From positions 1-17,648 of the forward strand of contig DAOWGY010000273.1 in the NCBI GenBank assembly GCA_030641695.1: 17,648 bases of DNA, written 5' to 3'. Source of the stretch: Gammaproteobacteria bacterium (GTDB lineage Bacteria > Pseudomonadota > Gammaproteobacteria > Steroidobacterales > Woeseiaceae). The notes beneath the pieces were generated by a model. That model saw nothing but the letters and a program-made list of their open reading frames with translations, was not told the origin of the DNA and did no database searches. Below are positions 1 to 8,091 of this stretch, piece after piece (within the stretch, counting starts at the first letter, position 1; each line of letters opens with the position of its first letter). The translations under genes were made by a program, and so were the position numbers.

Positions 1-1812
<1,812 letters not shown>

Positions 1813-1821
1813 GACGAAACG

Positions 1822-1827
1822 ACCTCC
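1822..1827 (-). promoter_or_regulatory. Shine-Dalgarno deciding the TTG start of rpoD
   Basis: On the minus strand GGAGGT sits 9 nt before the TTG at 1812. It is the strongest ribosome binding site in this intergenic region. It fixes the rpoD start despite the weak initiation codon. Confidence 0.75.
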
Positions 1828-1849
1828 AAGTAAAAAATGCAAACGACCA

Positions 1850-1855
1850 ATTATA
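1850..1855 (-). promoter_or_regulatory. Likely -10 element of a rpoD-proximal promoter
   Basis: A perfect TATAAT on the minus strand lies 37 nt before the rpoD TTG, in the 90-bp dnaG-rpoD gap. It predicts a leader of about 30 nt. No good -35 stands at 16-18 nt spacing; the nearest look-alike, TTGTAG, is about 20 nt away. E. coli has promoters near this junction feeding rpoD independently of rpsU, so an internal promoter here is plausible. Sequence evidence is limited to the -10 box and its placement. Confidence 0.45.
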
Positions 1856-1902
1856 CTGGTTTGACTGGGTCCAATCTACAAAAAATCCACCGCATGCGTG
1901 GC

Positions 1903-3645
1903 CTAACTGAGTTGCCTCAGCTCGGCTTTCTCATCCTCATCCAGTGGATTAACTCTTTGTTTTTCAATAAGAAAATCAATTCTTTCACGGCGTCCTGCGA
2001 GGGCCAGCTGATCGAGACAGTCGGAAAGCTCGGCCACCGGGTCAAAGTCTTCGTCCTCGGGCACCTCGATAGCGGCGAGCTTGCCCAGGTGTCGGCCCTG
2101 ATCGTCGTGACGCCAGCGCTCCAGCAACCCGGCTGTCGTTATATTGGGTTCCTTCTGCACGGTTTCAATGAGGTCGTGCAACAGATCGATCCCGGGGCGA
2201 CTGACGCCGGCAATCTTCTCGACGTCGAGCTGCCCGCCCGCTACCGGGTGGTTCAGGAGCAACGTGATCGCGCGTCGCAGGACCGAGGGCTTGCCCGCCG
2301 ATATCGACGCCGAACGACCGAGCGACAACCGCGCGCCAGCTGTCCGTTGCGGGTTTTCCCCGTGGGCTCGTCCAAGTGTCTTTTCGAGCTTGGCCGCCGA
2401 GAGTCCCACCGTGTTTGCGAGTGACTCGATGAGCAGTTCACGATAGATGCCCTGCGGAATTTTCGCGATCAGCGGCCGGGCTGATTCGGCCAGTCGTGCG
2501 CGCCCGTCAACCGTGTCGAGATCTACGTCTGCTGCGAGTTCCGAAATTATGTAGTCCGAAAGCGCGACACCATTGTCGAGCGCCTTCATAAACGCGTCGG
2601 AGCCGTGCTCGCTGACGTAGGAATCCGGGTCGTGCCCCTCGGGCAGGAACACGAAATGCACCTGGCGGCCTTCGCGAATATGGGGCAGAGCGGTCTCGAG
2701 GGCGCGCCACGCCGCCTGCTTGCCGGCGCGATCGCCGTCGAAACAAAAGTCGATGTTCTCCGTCAGCCGGAACAGGCGGTTCAGATGATCGTCAGTCGTT
2801 GCCGTGCCCAGTGTTGCCACCGAAAAGTCGATGCCGTGCCGCGCCAGTGCGACGACGTCCATATAACCTTCGACGACTACAAAGCGTTCGATTTGTCGCA
2901 GCGCCTGGCGTGCTTCGTGCAGTCCGTAGAGCTCGCGGCCCTTGTGGAACAACACGGTCTCGGGCGAATTCAGGTACTTCGGCTCGCCGTCACCCATGGT
3001 GCGACCACCGAAACCGATGCAGCGGCCGCGAATATCGCGAATCGGGAATACGATCCTGTCGCGAAAGCGATCGTAATGGCGGCCATTGTCCTTGCGGATG
3101 ATCAGGCCGGCCGCCAGCAGCCGGTCGATAGCCTCTTGCGACGTGCCGAACTTGTCGAGCACCGTGCTCCAGCCGTCGGCGGCAAAGCCGAGGCCAAAGC
3201 GCTTCGCCGTAGTGCCGTCGATGCTGCGGCCGCGCAAATAATCCACGGCGGACTGATTGTCGCGGAGGCCCTGTTGCCAGAATCGCTCGACGCGCGACAT
3301 CAGGTCGAAGAGTTCGTCGTAGCGTTGTGCTGGCCGGTCGGACTCGTCTCTTGGCACCTCGACGCCCATGGAATTCGCGAGAGTCTCGATCGCCTCGACG
3401 AAACTCATGTGGTCAAAGTCCATGAGGAAGCCGACAGCGGTGCCGTGAGCGCCGCAACCGAAGCAGTGGTAGAAGCCCTTCGAAGGACTAACAGTGAATG
3501 AGGGCGTCTTTTCCTCGTGAAACGGGCAACAGGCCTTGAACTCACGGCCCGCTTTTTTAAGTTGCACGCGGCGGCCGATGACTTCGACAACGTCGGCACG
3601 TGCAACGAGGTCGTCGATGAAGTCCTGGGGAATCAGTCCGGCCAT
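1903..3645 (-). CDS. dnaG: DNA primase DnaG
   Basis: Synthesises RNA primers for replication while bound to the DnaB helicase. At 580 aa it has the usual length (E. coli 581). The N-terminal zinc-binding domain shows Cys40, His43, Cys61 and Cys64 (CCPFHEEKTPSF, then FYHCFGCGAHG). The RNA-polymerase core has the basic motif FRDRIVFPI near residues 194-202. The TOPRIM part has the acidic EGYMD motif (Glu259) and the metal-binding DGD at 303-305. The remaining C-terminal ~150 residues correspond to the helicase-binding domain, which is poorly conserved as usual. The ATG start gives MAGLIPQDFIDDL, as expected for the family. It lies 132 bp after the YqeY-like gene; that gap contains two small perfect hairpins which may tune dnaG output relative to rpsU. 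Confidence 0.98.
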   Translation of the reverse strand: MAGLIPQDFIDDLVARADVVEVIGRRVQLKKAGREFKACCPFHEEKTPSFTVSPSKGFYHCFGCGAHGTAVGFLMDFDHMSFVEAIETLANSMGVEVPRDESDRPAQRYDELFDLMSRVERFWQQGLRDNQSAVDYLRGRSIDGTTAKRFGLGFAADGWSTVLDKFGTSQEAIDRLLAAGLIIRKDNGRHYDRFRDRIVFPIRDIRGRCIGFGGRTMGDGEPKYLNSPETVLFHKGRELYGLHEARQALRQIERFVVVEGYMDVVALARHGIDFSVATLGTATTDDHLNRLFRLTENIDFCFDGDRAGKQAAWRALETALPHIREGRQVHFVFLPEGHDPDSYVSEHGSDAFMKALDNGVALSDYIISELAADVDLDTVDGRARLAESARPLIAKIPQGIYRELLIESLANTVGLSAAKLEKTLGRAHGENPQRTAGARLSLGRSASISAGKPSVLRRAITLLLNHPVAGGQLDVEKIAGVSRPGIDLLHDLIETVQKEPNITTAGLLERWRHDDQGRHLGKLAAIEVPEDEDFDPVAELSDCLDQLALAGRRERIDFLIEKQRVNPLDEDEKAELRQLS

Positions 3646-3737
3646 AGTGGATTAAACGCCAGCTCCGCGGTTTCGGGTCTCAACAAGCCCTGTTGTTTTT
3701 GGAAGTTGGTTTGTTGCCCGGTTCTGGACCAAGCATA

Positions 3738-3779
3738 GCGAATCCTCGATGATTCGCCAGTCTCGAAAGCGGCGCTTTC
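3738..3779 (-). other. Two perfect hairpins in the yqeY-dnaG intergenic region
   Basis: Immediately after the yqeY stop, the minus-strand transcript can form GAAAGC-(3 nt)-GCTTTC (3765-3779), then GCGAATC-(6 nt)-GATTCGC (3738-3757). Neither is followed by a U-tract, so they are not canonical intrinsic terminators. In E. coli the rpsU-dnaG gap carries a partial terminator that lowers dnaG expression; these structures sit in the equivalent place and may serve for attenuation, processing or mRNA stability. Function is inferred from position only. Confidence 0.4.
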
Positions 3780-4224
3780 AGGCGCCCAGTCGCGACTTGA
3801 CCCTTGCACCGACTGCACCCATGTCGGCGCGTCCCGCCGCCCTTCCCTTGATCGCGCCCATGACCTTGCCCATGTCGCGAATAGTCTCGGCGCCCGTCGC
3901 CGAGATTACCTCGTTGATTAGCGCGTCGATCTCGGTATCGTCCATCTGTTCAGGCAGGTATTCCTCGATCACTGCGATTTCGGCCTGCTCGATATCGGCC
4001 AGGTCCTTGCGGTCACCTTTCGTGAATTGTTCTACTGAGTCGCGCCTCTGCTTGACCATCCTGTCCAACACGCCGAGCACCGCGGCGTCGTCGAGCTCGG
4101 CTCGTGTATCGACTTCGACCTGCTTGATAGCGGCGAGAATGAGACGCACCACTTTGAGCCGGTCCTTGGCACCGGCCTTCATGGCTGACTTCATGTCCTC
4201 AGTGATGGTGTCTTTTAGAGACAT
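3778..4224 (-). CDS. YqeY/GatB-like domain protein
   Basis: Small helical protein of 148 aa, the usual YqeY length. The family resembles the C-terminal tRNA-recognition domain of the GatB amidotransferase subunit, but a precise role for the stand-alone protein is not established. Family features are MSLKDTITEDMKSAMKAG at the N-terminus, the KQRRDSVEQF segment (about 58-67), the EIAVIEEYLPEQM signature (about 82-94) and the MGKVMGAIKGRAAGRADMG C-terminal stretch (about 118-136). It lies between rpsU (47 bp upstream) and dnaG, a common gammaproteobacterial and broader arrangement of the macromolecular synthesis operon; E. coli lacks the gene here. No strong ribosome binding site precedes the ATG, so translation may depend on rpsU readthrough or the operon context. 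Confidence 0.93.
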   Translation of the reverse strand: MSLKDTITEDMKSAMKAGAKDRLKVVRLILAAIKQVEVDTRAELDDAAVLGVLDRMVKQRRDSVEQFTKGDRKDLADIEQAEIAVIEEYLPEQMDDTEIDALINEVISATGAETIRDMGKVMGAIKGRAAGRADMGAVGARVKSRLGA

Positions 4225-4271
4225 TGTCTGGGATAAATTTGACGAGCCCCGTGGGAGCGGAGCCGGGAAAA

Positions 4272-4487
4272 CTAGTAAAGACGCTTGCGCTTCGCTTCTT
4301 CGCGGGAAATGCGCTTCAGGTGCCGCTTAACGGCAGCCGCCTTCTTGCGCTTGCGCTCCTGGGTCGGCTTCTCGTAATACTCGCGACGACGGAGCTCCGT
4401 CAGGACTCCGGCCTTCTCACAGGCGCGCTTGAAGCGGCGCAGGGCAGCGTCGAAATACTCGTTCTCTTTTACGCGAACACTTGGCAT
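4272..4487 (-). CDS. rpsU: 30S ribosomal protein S21
   Basis: Small basic protein of the 30S platform near the 3' end of 16S rRNA, needed for efficient initiation. The 71-aa length equals that of E. coli S21. The sequence begins MPSVRVKENEYFDAALRRFK and ends in a Lys/Arg-rich tail (RISREEAKRKRLY), as in the family. The YYEKPTQERKRKKAAAVKRH stretch is typical. An AAGGAAGG purine run lies about 10 nt before the ATG. First gene of the rpsU-yqeY-dnaG-rpoD operon and divergent from tsaD, the same arrangement as in E. coli. Its leader has a strong hairpin that may attenuate the operon. Confidence 0.98.
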   Translation of the reverse strand: MPSVRVKENEYFDAALRRFKRACEKAGVLTELRRREYYEKPTQERKRKKAAAVKRHLKRISREEAKRKRLY

Positions 4488-4520
4488 CTAAATCAGGCCT
4501 TCCTTTCAGGCAAAATAAAT

Positions 4521-4544
4521 CCCGGCTCTAGCCGGGAAAGAGCC
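4521..4544 (-). promoter_or_regulatory. rpsU leader with two mutually exclusive hairpins
   Basis: On the minus strand the leader contains CCCGGCT-AG-AGCCGGG (4521-4536), followed by the U-rich ATTTATTTTG, which resembles an imperfect intrinsic terminator. The same AGAGCC arm can instead pair with GGCTCT at 4539-4544, which begins at about the predicted transcription start. The two foldings cannot coexist, so this could act as an attenuator for the whole operon. The pairings are read directly from the sequence; regulation is inference. Confidence 0.45.
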
Positions 4545-4548
4545 AGCT

Positions 4549-4577
4549 ATTTTAGCCTCCGAAACCAGCAACTGCAA
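4549..4577 (-). promoter_or_regulatory. Candidate rpsU operon promoter
   Basis: On the minus strand TTGCAG (4572-4577), a 17-bp spacer and TAAAAT (4549-4554) form a sigma-70-like promoter. The -10 matches 5 of 6 consensus positions; the -35 keeps the TTG core but only 3 of 6. Start of transcription would be near 4543, giving a leader of about 56 nt before the rpsU ATG. The nearest copy of the inverted repeat (4581-4597) abuts its -35. Confidence 0.5.
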
Positions 4578-4580
4578 GCT

Positions 4581-4714
4581 GTTGGAGCGCTTCTCGGAGC
4601 GCGACTCAGGGCCGCTCGAATCAAACCGCGTTGACAGCGAGGCCCGTTCAGGCGCTTTCCCGGTCGCGGTCCGAGAAGCGCTCCAACAAGCCGCGCGTCG
4701 AGAAGCGCTCCAAC
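4581..4714. repeat. Three copies of a 16-17-bp repeat in the rpsU/tsaD divergent region
   Basis: Copy A (4581-4597) is the exact inverse of copy B (4671-4687, CCGAGAAGCGCTCCAAC). With flanks the match extends to 24 of 25 positions. Copy C (4699-4714) repeats 16 bases of B in the same direction, 27 bp further on. Each contains the small palindrome AGCGCT. A lies beside the rpsU -35 and C ends 21 bp before the tsaD ATG. They could be operator sites, a long-range hairpin or a REP-like element; the sequence does not decide between these. Confidence 0.8.
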
Positions 4715-4735
4715 GTCCGGTATCATCCGCCGGTC

Positions 4736-5752
4736 ATGAACGTCCTCGGCATAGAAACCAGCTGCGACGAGACCGGCGTCGCGCTTTACTCCACGGAGCG
4801 GGGGCTCCTGGCCGAGGCCCTGCACAGCCAGATCGACCTGCACGCGGTGTACGGCGGCGTTGTCCCGGAAATCGCCTCCCGCGATCATATTCGCTGCTTG
4901 TTGCCGCTGATCCGGCAAGTCCTTGCGGAAGCGGAGGTCGAGCGGCCCGATGCGATCGCCTACACCGCCGGTCCAGGCCTGGTCGGGGCGCTGATGGTCG
5001 GCGGCGGCATGGCGGCGGGCCTCGGCCTGGCCTGGAACTGCCCGGTGGTTGCCGTGCACCACATGGAAGGGCATCTGCTGGCGCCCATGCTGGAAGACGA
5101 GCCACCCGCGTTTCCATTTCTCGCGCTGCTGGTCTCCGGCGGGCATTCGATGCTGATCGCGGTACGCGCGCTCGGTGACTACGAATTACTGGGGACGACC
5201 CTCGACGATGCGGTTGGGGAGGCGTTCGACAAGACCGCGAAACTCCTCGGGCTGGGGTATCCGGGCGGACCCGCACTGGCCGCATTGGCGGAAACGGGCG
5301 ACGAGCGAGCGTTCGATTTTCCTCGGCCGATGCTGAATCGCCCCGGACACGATTTCAGCTTCAGCGGCCTGAAGACGGCTGTGATGATCGAGGTGCGGAA
5401 GGCCGCGGAGCGCGGTGATATCGAGACCTGCCGTGCAGATATCGCTGCATCGTTTCAGCGTGCTGCGGTCGACACGCTGGTAAGGAAAGCAATACGCGCC
5501 GCAAATAGCGTGGGCCTTGAACGCATCGTCGTTGCGGGCGGCGTCGGCGCGAACAAGCTGCTGCGCCAGGAAATTGCGGATCAGTTTCCAGGCAGGGTTT
5601 TCTACCCACGAATGGCCTACTGCACGGACAACGGTGCGATGATCGCCATTGCCGGCGCGTTGCGGCTTGCAGACGCGACTCCGATCAGCGAGATTCGGGC
5701 ACAGGCGCGCTGGCCGCTCGATTCGCTGGCTGTGCCCGGAACCAGGGACTAG
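4736..5752 (+). CDS. tsaD: tRNA N6-adenosine threonylcarbamoyltransferase TsaD
   Basis: Transfers the threonylcarbamoyl group from TC-AMP to A37 of ANN-decoding tRNAs, working with TsaB and TsaE in the cytoplasm. The chosen ATG gives MNVLGIETSCDETGVALY, which aligns with the E. coli start (MRVLGIETSCDETGIAIY), and 338 aa (E. coli 337). Upstream in-frame codons reach 4631 but carry repeat sequence and no family residues. Visible motifs: VHHMEGH with the metal-binding histidines at about 109 and 113, SGGHS at 134-138, GEAFDK near 161-166, VAGGVGAN near 267-274 and YCTDNGA with the metal-binding Asp near 298. No clear Shine-Dalgarno precedes the ATG, and a TATCAT box ends only 9 nt upstream, so a very short leader is possible. 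It diverges from rpsU and is followed 12 bp later by folB. Confidence 0.97.
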   Translation: MNVLGIETSCDETGVALYSTERGLLAEALHSQIDLHAVYGGVVPEIASRDHIRCLLPLIRQVLAEAEVERPDAIAYTAGPGLVGALMVGGGMAAGLGLAWNCPVVAVHHMEGHLLAPMLEDEPPAFPFLALLVSGGHSMLIAVRALGDYELLGTTLDDAVGEAFDKTAKLLGLGYPGGPALAALAETGDERAFDFPRPMLNRPGHDFSFSGLKTAVMIEVRKAAERGDIETCRADIAASFQRAAVDTLVRKAIRAANSVGLERIVVAGGVGANKLLRQEIADQFPGRVFYPRMAYCTDNGAMIAIAGALRLADATPISEIRAQARWPLDSLAVPGTRD

Positions 5753-5764
5753 AAGCGACATCGT

Positions 5765-6130
5765 ATGGACATCATCTTTCTGCACAATCTGAAAGTCGAC
5801 ACCGTTATCGGTATCTGGGAGTGGGAACGCAAGATTCGCCAGTCCGTCGTAATCGACCTGGACATGGCGGCGGACATTCGCAAAGCAGCAGCGAGCGACA
5901 GCGTTGACGATACGCTCAACTACAAACTCGTCGCCAAGCGCGTGCAACAATTTGTCGCGGAGTCGGAGTACCAGCTCGTCGAGACACTGGCTGAAAAGAT
6001 TGCAGGCATCGTCGTCGACGAGTTCGGGGTGCCGTGGGTGAAGGTCAAAGTCAACAAGCCCGGTGCGATCCGCGGCGCAAAAGATGTCGGCGTCATCATC
6101 GAGCGCGGCGAACGGCCCGACGGGAGCTGA
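5765..6130 (+). CDS. folB: Dihydroneopterin aldolase FolB
   Basis: Converts 7,8-dihydroneopterin to 6-hydroxymethyl-7,8-dihydropterin plus glycolaldehyde in folate synthesis. The 121-aa protein aligns along its length with E. coli FolB: MDIIFLHNLKVDTVIGIWEW at the start, Glu21 in the pterin-binding region, RKAAASDSVDDTLNY in the middle, the catalytic Lys98 in VKVNKPGA, and VGVIIERG near the end. It starts 12 nt after the tsaD stop and ends 3 nt before folK, so the three genes are very likely co-transcribed. Its product is the direct substrate of FolK, the next gene. Confidence 0.97.
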   Translation: MDIIFLHNLKVDTVIGIWEWERKIRQSVVIDLDMAADIRKAAASDSVDDTLNYKLVAKRVQQFVAESEYQLVETLAEKIAGIVVDEFGVPWVKVKVNKPGAIRGAKDVGVIIERGERPDGS

Positions 6131-6133
6131 CCG

Positions 6134-6622
6134 ATGGCTTGTGTGTTTCTGGGTCTCGGCAGCAACATGAACGCCGAGGACAACCTGCGGCTCGCGATCT
6201 CGGAGTTGCGCAGCCAGTTCGGCGAACTCGAGATGTCGCCCATTTACCAAAGCGCAGCGTTGGGTTTCGACGGAGACGATTTCCTGAACATGGTCGTGCG
6301 ACTGACCACGGAGCAGGGGCCCCACGATTTGCTCGAACGGTTCGAGGCAATTCACGAGCTCGCGGGTCGTGTACGCGGCCCGCAACGACACACATCGCGA
6401 CCGCTCGATATCGACCTCTTGCTGTATGACGATCTGATCGATTCCGAGCCGCCATTGCGGTTGCCGAGGCGCGATATTCTCGAGTACAACTTTGTATTGC
6501 GGCCACTCGCAGAGATTGCGCCAGACCACCTGCATCCGGAGACCGGCAAGACGATCTCCTGTCATTGGGCAAATTTTGACGCAGCCTGTCATCCTTTAAC
6601 TCGCAGCGACGTTATTCTGTAA
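6134..6622 (+). CDS. folK: 6-hydroxymethyl-7,8-dihydropterin pyrophosphokinase FolK
   Basis: Transfers pyrophosphate from ATP to 6-hydroxymethyl-7,8-dihydropterin, producing the substrate for dihydropteroate synthase. The 162-aa length is typical. Family features are FLGLGSNM at the N-terminus, the SPIYQSAALGF segment (35-45), DDFLNMVV (48-55) and the signature SRPLDIDLLLYDD, in which Asp92 and Asp94 bind the two Mg ions. The conserved HPR-like segment appears as LRLPRRDILEYNFVLRPLAEIAP. A GGGAG Shine-Dalgarno lies inside the end of folB, 7 nt before the ATG, which supports both the start and translational coupling. It is last of the tight tsaD-folB-folK run; a 121-bp gap follows. Confidence 0.97.
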   Translation: MACVFLGLGSNMNAEDNLRLAISELRSQFGELEMSPIYQSAALGFDGDDFLNMVVRLTTEQGPHDLLERFEAIHELAGRVRGPQRHTSRPLDIDLLLYDDLIDSEPPLRLPRRDILEYNFVLRPLAEIAPDHLHPETGKTISCHWANFDAACHPLTRSDVIL

Positions 6623-6734
6623 AAAGGCGCAACAAAAAGACCTCGATGTGTGTCAAAAGCGACACTGGTTCCGGGTTCTGCTGTTGTCCTTTTCGATAAA
6701 ATACCGGTATTGCTTGGCTGGCTGCATGGCCTTC

Positions 6735-6739
6735 AGGAG
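6735..6739 (+). promoter_or_regulatory. Shine-Dalgarno supporting the lipoprotein start of the S41 protease
   Basis: AGGAG ends 4 nt before the ATG at 6744. It selects this ATG over the in-frame upstream ATG codons at 6648 and 6726. It places the start directly before a lipoprotein signal peptide. Confidence 0.6.
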
Positions 6740-6743
6740 ACAT

Positions 6744-8087
6744 ATGCGCAAGTTATTCATAGTGCTGATTGCGGTATTCATCAGCGCCTGTTCTTCCGGC
6801 AGCGGTGACGGGGGTATCCCGGTATCGTCGTGCTCCATCGATGGCCAGAAGCAATTCGTACTCGATGCCATGCGTGAATGGTATTTCTGGAACGATCTGT
6901 TGCCGGCAGACGTAGACATCAATCAGTTCGCAACACCGAACGACTTGCTCCTGTTCCTTACATCATTCAGTCCGGACTTGACGCCCAACGATGGCATTGA
7001 CAATCCGGTCGACCGTTTCAGCTTCATCAATTCTGCCCAGGCCGACCAGGCATTTTTCGGCGAGGGCAAATTCGAGGGCTTCGGTTTCAGCAGCCGTTTC
7101 CTCGCCGCAGACGATTTGCGTTTTACCCGAGTGTTCTTCGACAGCCCGGCGAATCGTGCGGGGCTCGCTCGCGGCCAGCGCATTCTCGAACTGAATGGCC
7201 GTACGATTGCCGAAATCCAGGCCGCCGAGGGCGTTGGCGTGGTGTTCAGCACTTCGCCACTCGACTTCATGATGCGCGAACCGAATGGCAACGAATTCAC
7301 GGTATCGATCGCTCACGACATCGTCACGATCGATCCGGTACCGCAATCGCGGATCATCATTGATCCGACTGGCGTTCGTCCACCAGTCGGTTATATGGAA
7401 CTGGCCACGTTCATTAGCACGGCAAACGCCGAGATGGACACCGCGCTTGCGATGTTCCGTGCGCAGGGCGTGAACGATGTCATTATCGACCTTCGCTACA
7501 ACGGCGGCGGCCTCGTCAGCACGGCCGAACTGCTGGGCGATTTTCTGGGCGGCGATGTTGCCGAAAACCTGATTTTCTCGAAGACACTTTTCAATGCGCT
7601 GCGCGCACCCGCCAACGACAAAACGGAGTTCTTCGAGCGCCAGGGAAATTCAGTCAGCTTGTCACGCCTTGTTGTAATCGCTACCGGTAGAACCGCCTCG
7701 GCAAGCGAGCTGGTTATCAACGGCATGGAGCCGCACGTCGAGGTTACAGTCATCGGCTCTGATACGTTCGGCAAACCGGTCGGCCAGGTGGGGCTCGAGT
7801 TCTGCGCGCAGATCCTTCGGCCAACGGCGTTCCAGACGCTCAACGCCAACGACTTCGGCGATTACTTCGATGGACTGCCGGTCGACTGTGCGGCTACCGA
7901 CGACCTGAATATTGCGGTCGGCGCCGACACTGACCCGAATGTCGAGGCGGCGCTCGCATATCTCGATACGGGTGCTTGTCCAGCGGCCTCGGTTCCGGGA
8001 ACGCAGAACAAACTCAGCGCTGAGCGGGATGTGCTGCAGCTAGACCGCCGCGGTCCGCCATCACGCGAGTTTGCTGACGCGTTCTGA
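6744..8087 (+). CDS. S41-family (C-terminal processing protease-like) lipoprotein peptidase
   Basis: Predicted envelope-anchored serine protease of 447 aa. Start at 6744 gives MRKLFIVLIAVFISAC, a lipoprotein signal whose lipobox ISAC puts the lipidated Cys at residue 16; a linker rich in Ser and Gly follows. A PDZ-like domain lies around residues 110-190 (SPANRAGLARGQRILELNGR). The S41 core follows: DVIIDLRYNGGG near 246-257, the TASASE motif with the likely nucleophile Ser319, and TFGKPVGQ with the general base Lys344. The Ser-Lys separation of 25 residues equals that in Prc/CtpA. It lacks the long N- and C-terminal extensions of Tsp/Prc, so it is not a straightforward Prc. Its substrate is unknown. 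Located after folK but with a 121-bp gap, it probably has its own promoter, and its 3' end faces the pteridine reductase gene 4 bp away. Confidence 0.88.
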   Translation: MRKLFIVLIAVFISACSSGSGDGGIPVSSCSIDGQKQFVLDAMREWYFWNDLLPADVDINQFATPNDLLLFLTSFSPDLTPNDGIDNPVDRFSFINSAQADQAFFGEGKFEGFGFSSRFLAADDLRFTRVFFDSPANRAGLARGQRILELNGRTIAEIQAAEGVGVVFSTSPLDFMMREPNGNEFTVSIAHDIVTIDPVPQSRIIIDPTGVRPPVGYMELATFISTANAEMDTALAMFRAQGVNDVIIDLRYNGGGLVSTAELLGDFLGGDVAENLIFSKTLFNALRAPANDKTEFFERQGNSVSLSRLVVIATGRTASASELVINGMEPHVEVTVIGSDTFGKPVGQVGLEFCAQILRPTAFQTLNANDFGDYFDGLPVDCAATDDLNIAVGADTDPNVEAALAYLDTGACPAASVPGTQNKLSAERDVLQLDRRGPPSREFADAF

Positions 8088-8091
8088 ACGC

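Noticed and set aside
2605..3501. 298-codon plus-strand open frame
   Set aside because: Antisense to dnaG with no recognisable domain.
4631..4659. TTGACA at 4631-4636 as a tsaD promoter -35
   Set aside because: At 17-bp spacing the -10 position reads GCTTTC, which is not a plausible -10.
4631..4735. 35-codon N-terminal extension of tsaD
   Set aside because: It consists of the intergenic repeats translated. The family start motif begins exactly at the ATG at 4736.
5186..6592. 468-codon minus-strand open frame
   Set aside because: Antisense across tsaD, folB and folK, all of which are clearly recognised. It has no signal, motif or ribosome site and is a codon-bias shadow.
6648..6743. 32-codon N-terminal extension of the S41 protease
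   Set aside because: It would bury the lipoprotein signal peptide. The ATG at 6744 has AGGAG upstream and a proper lipobox.
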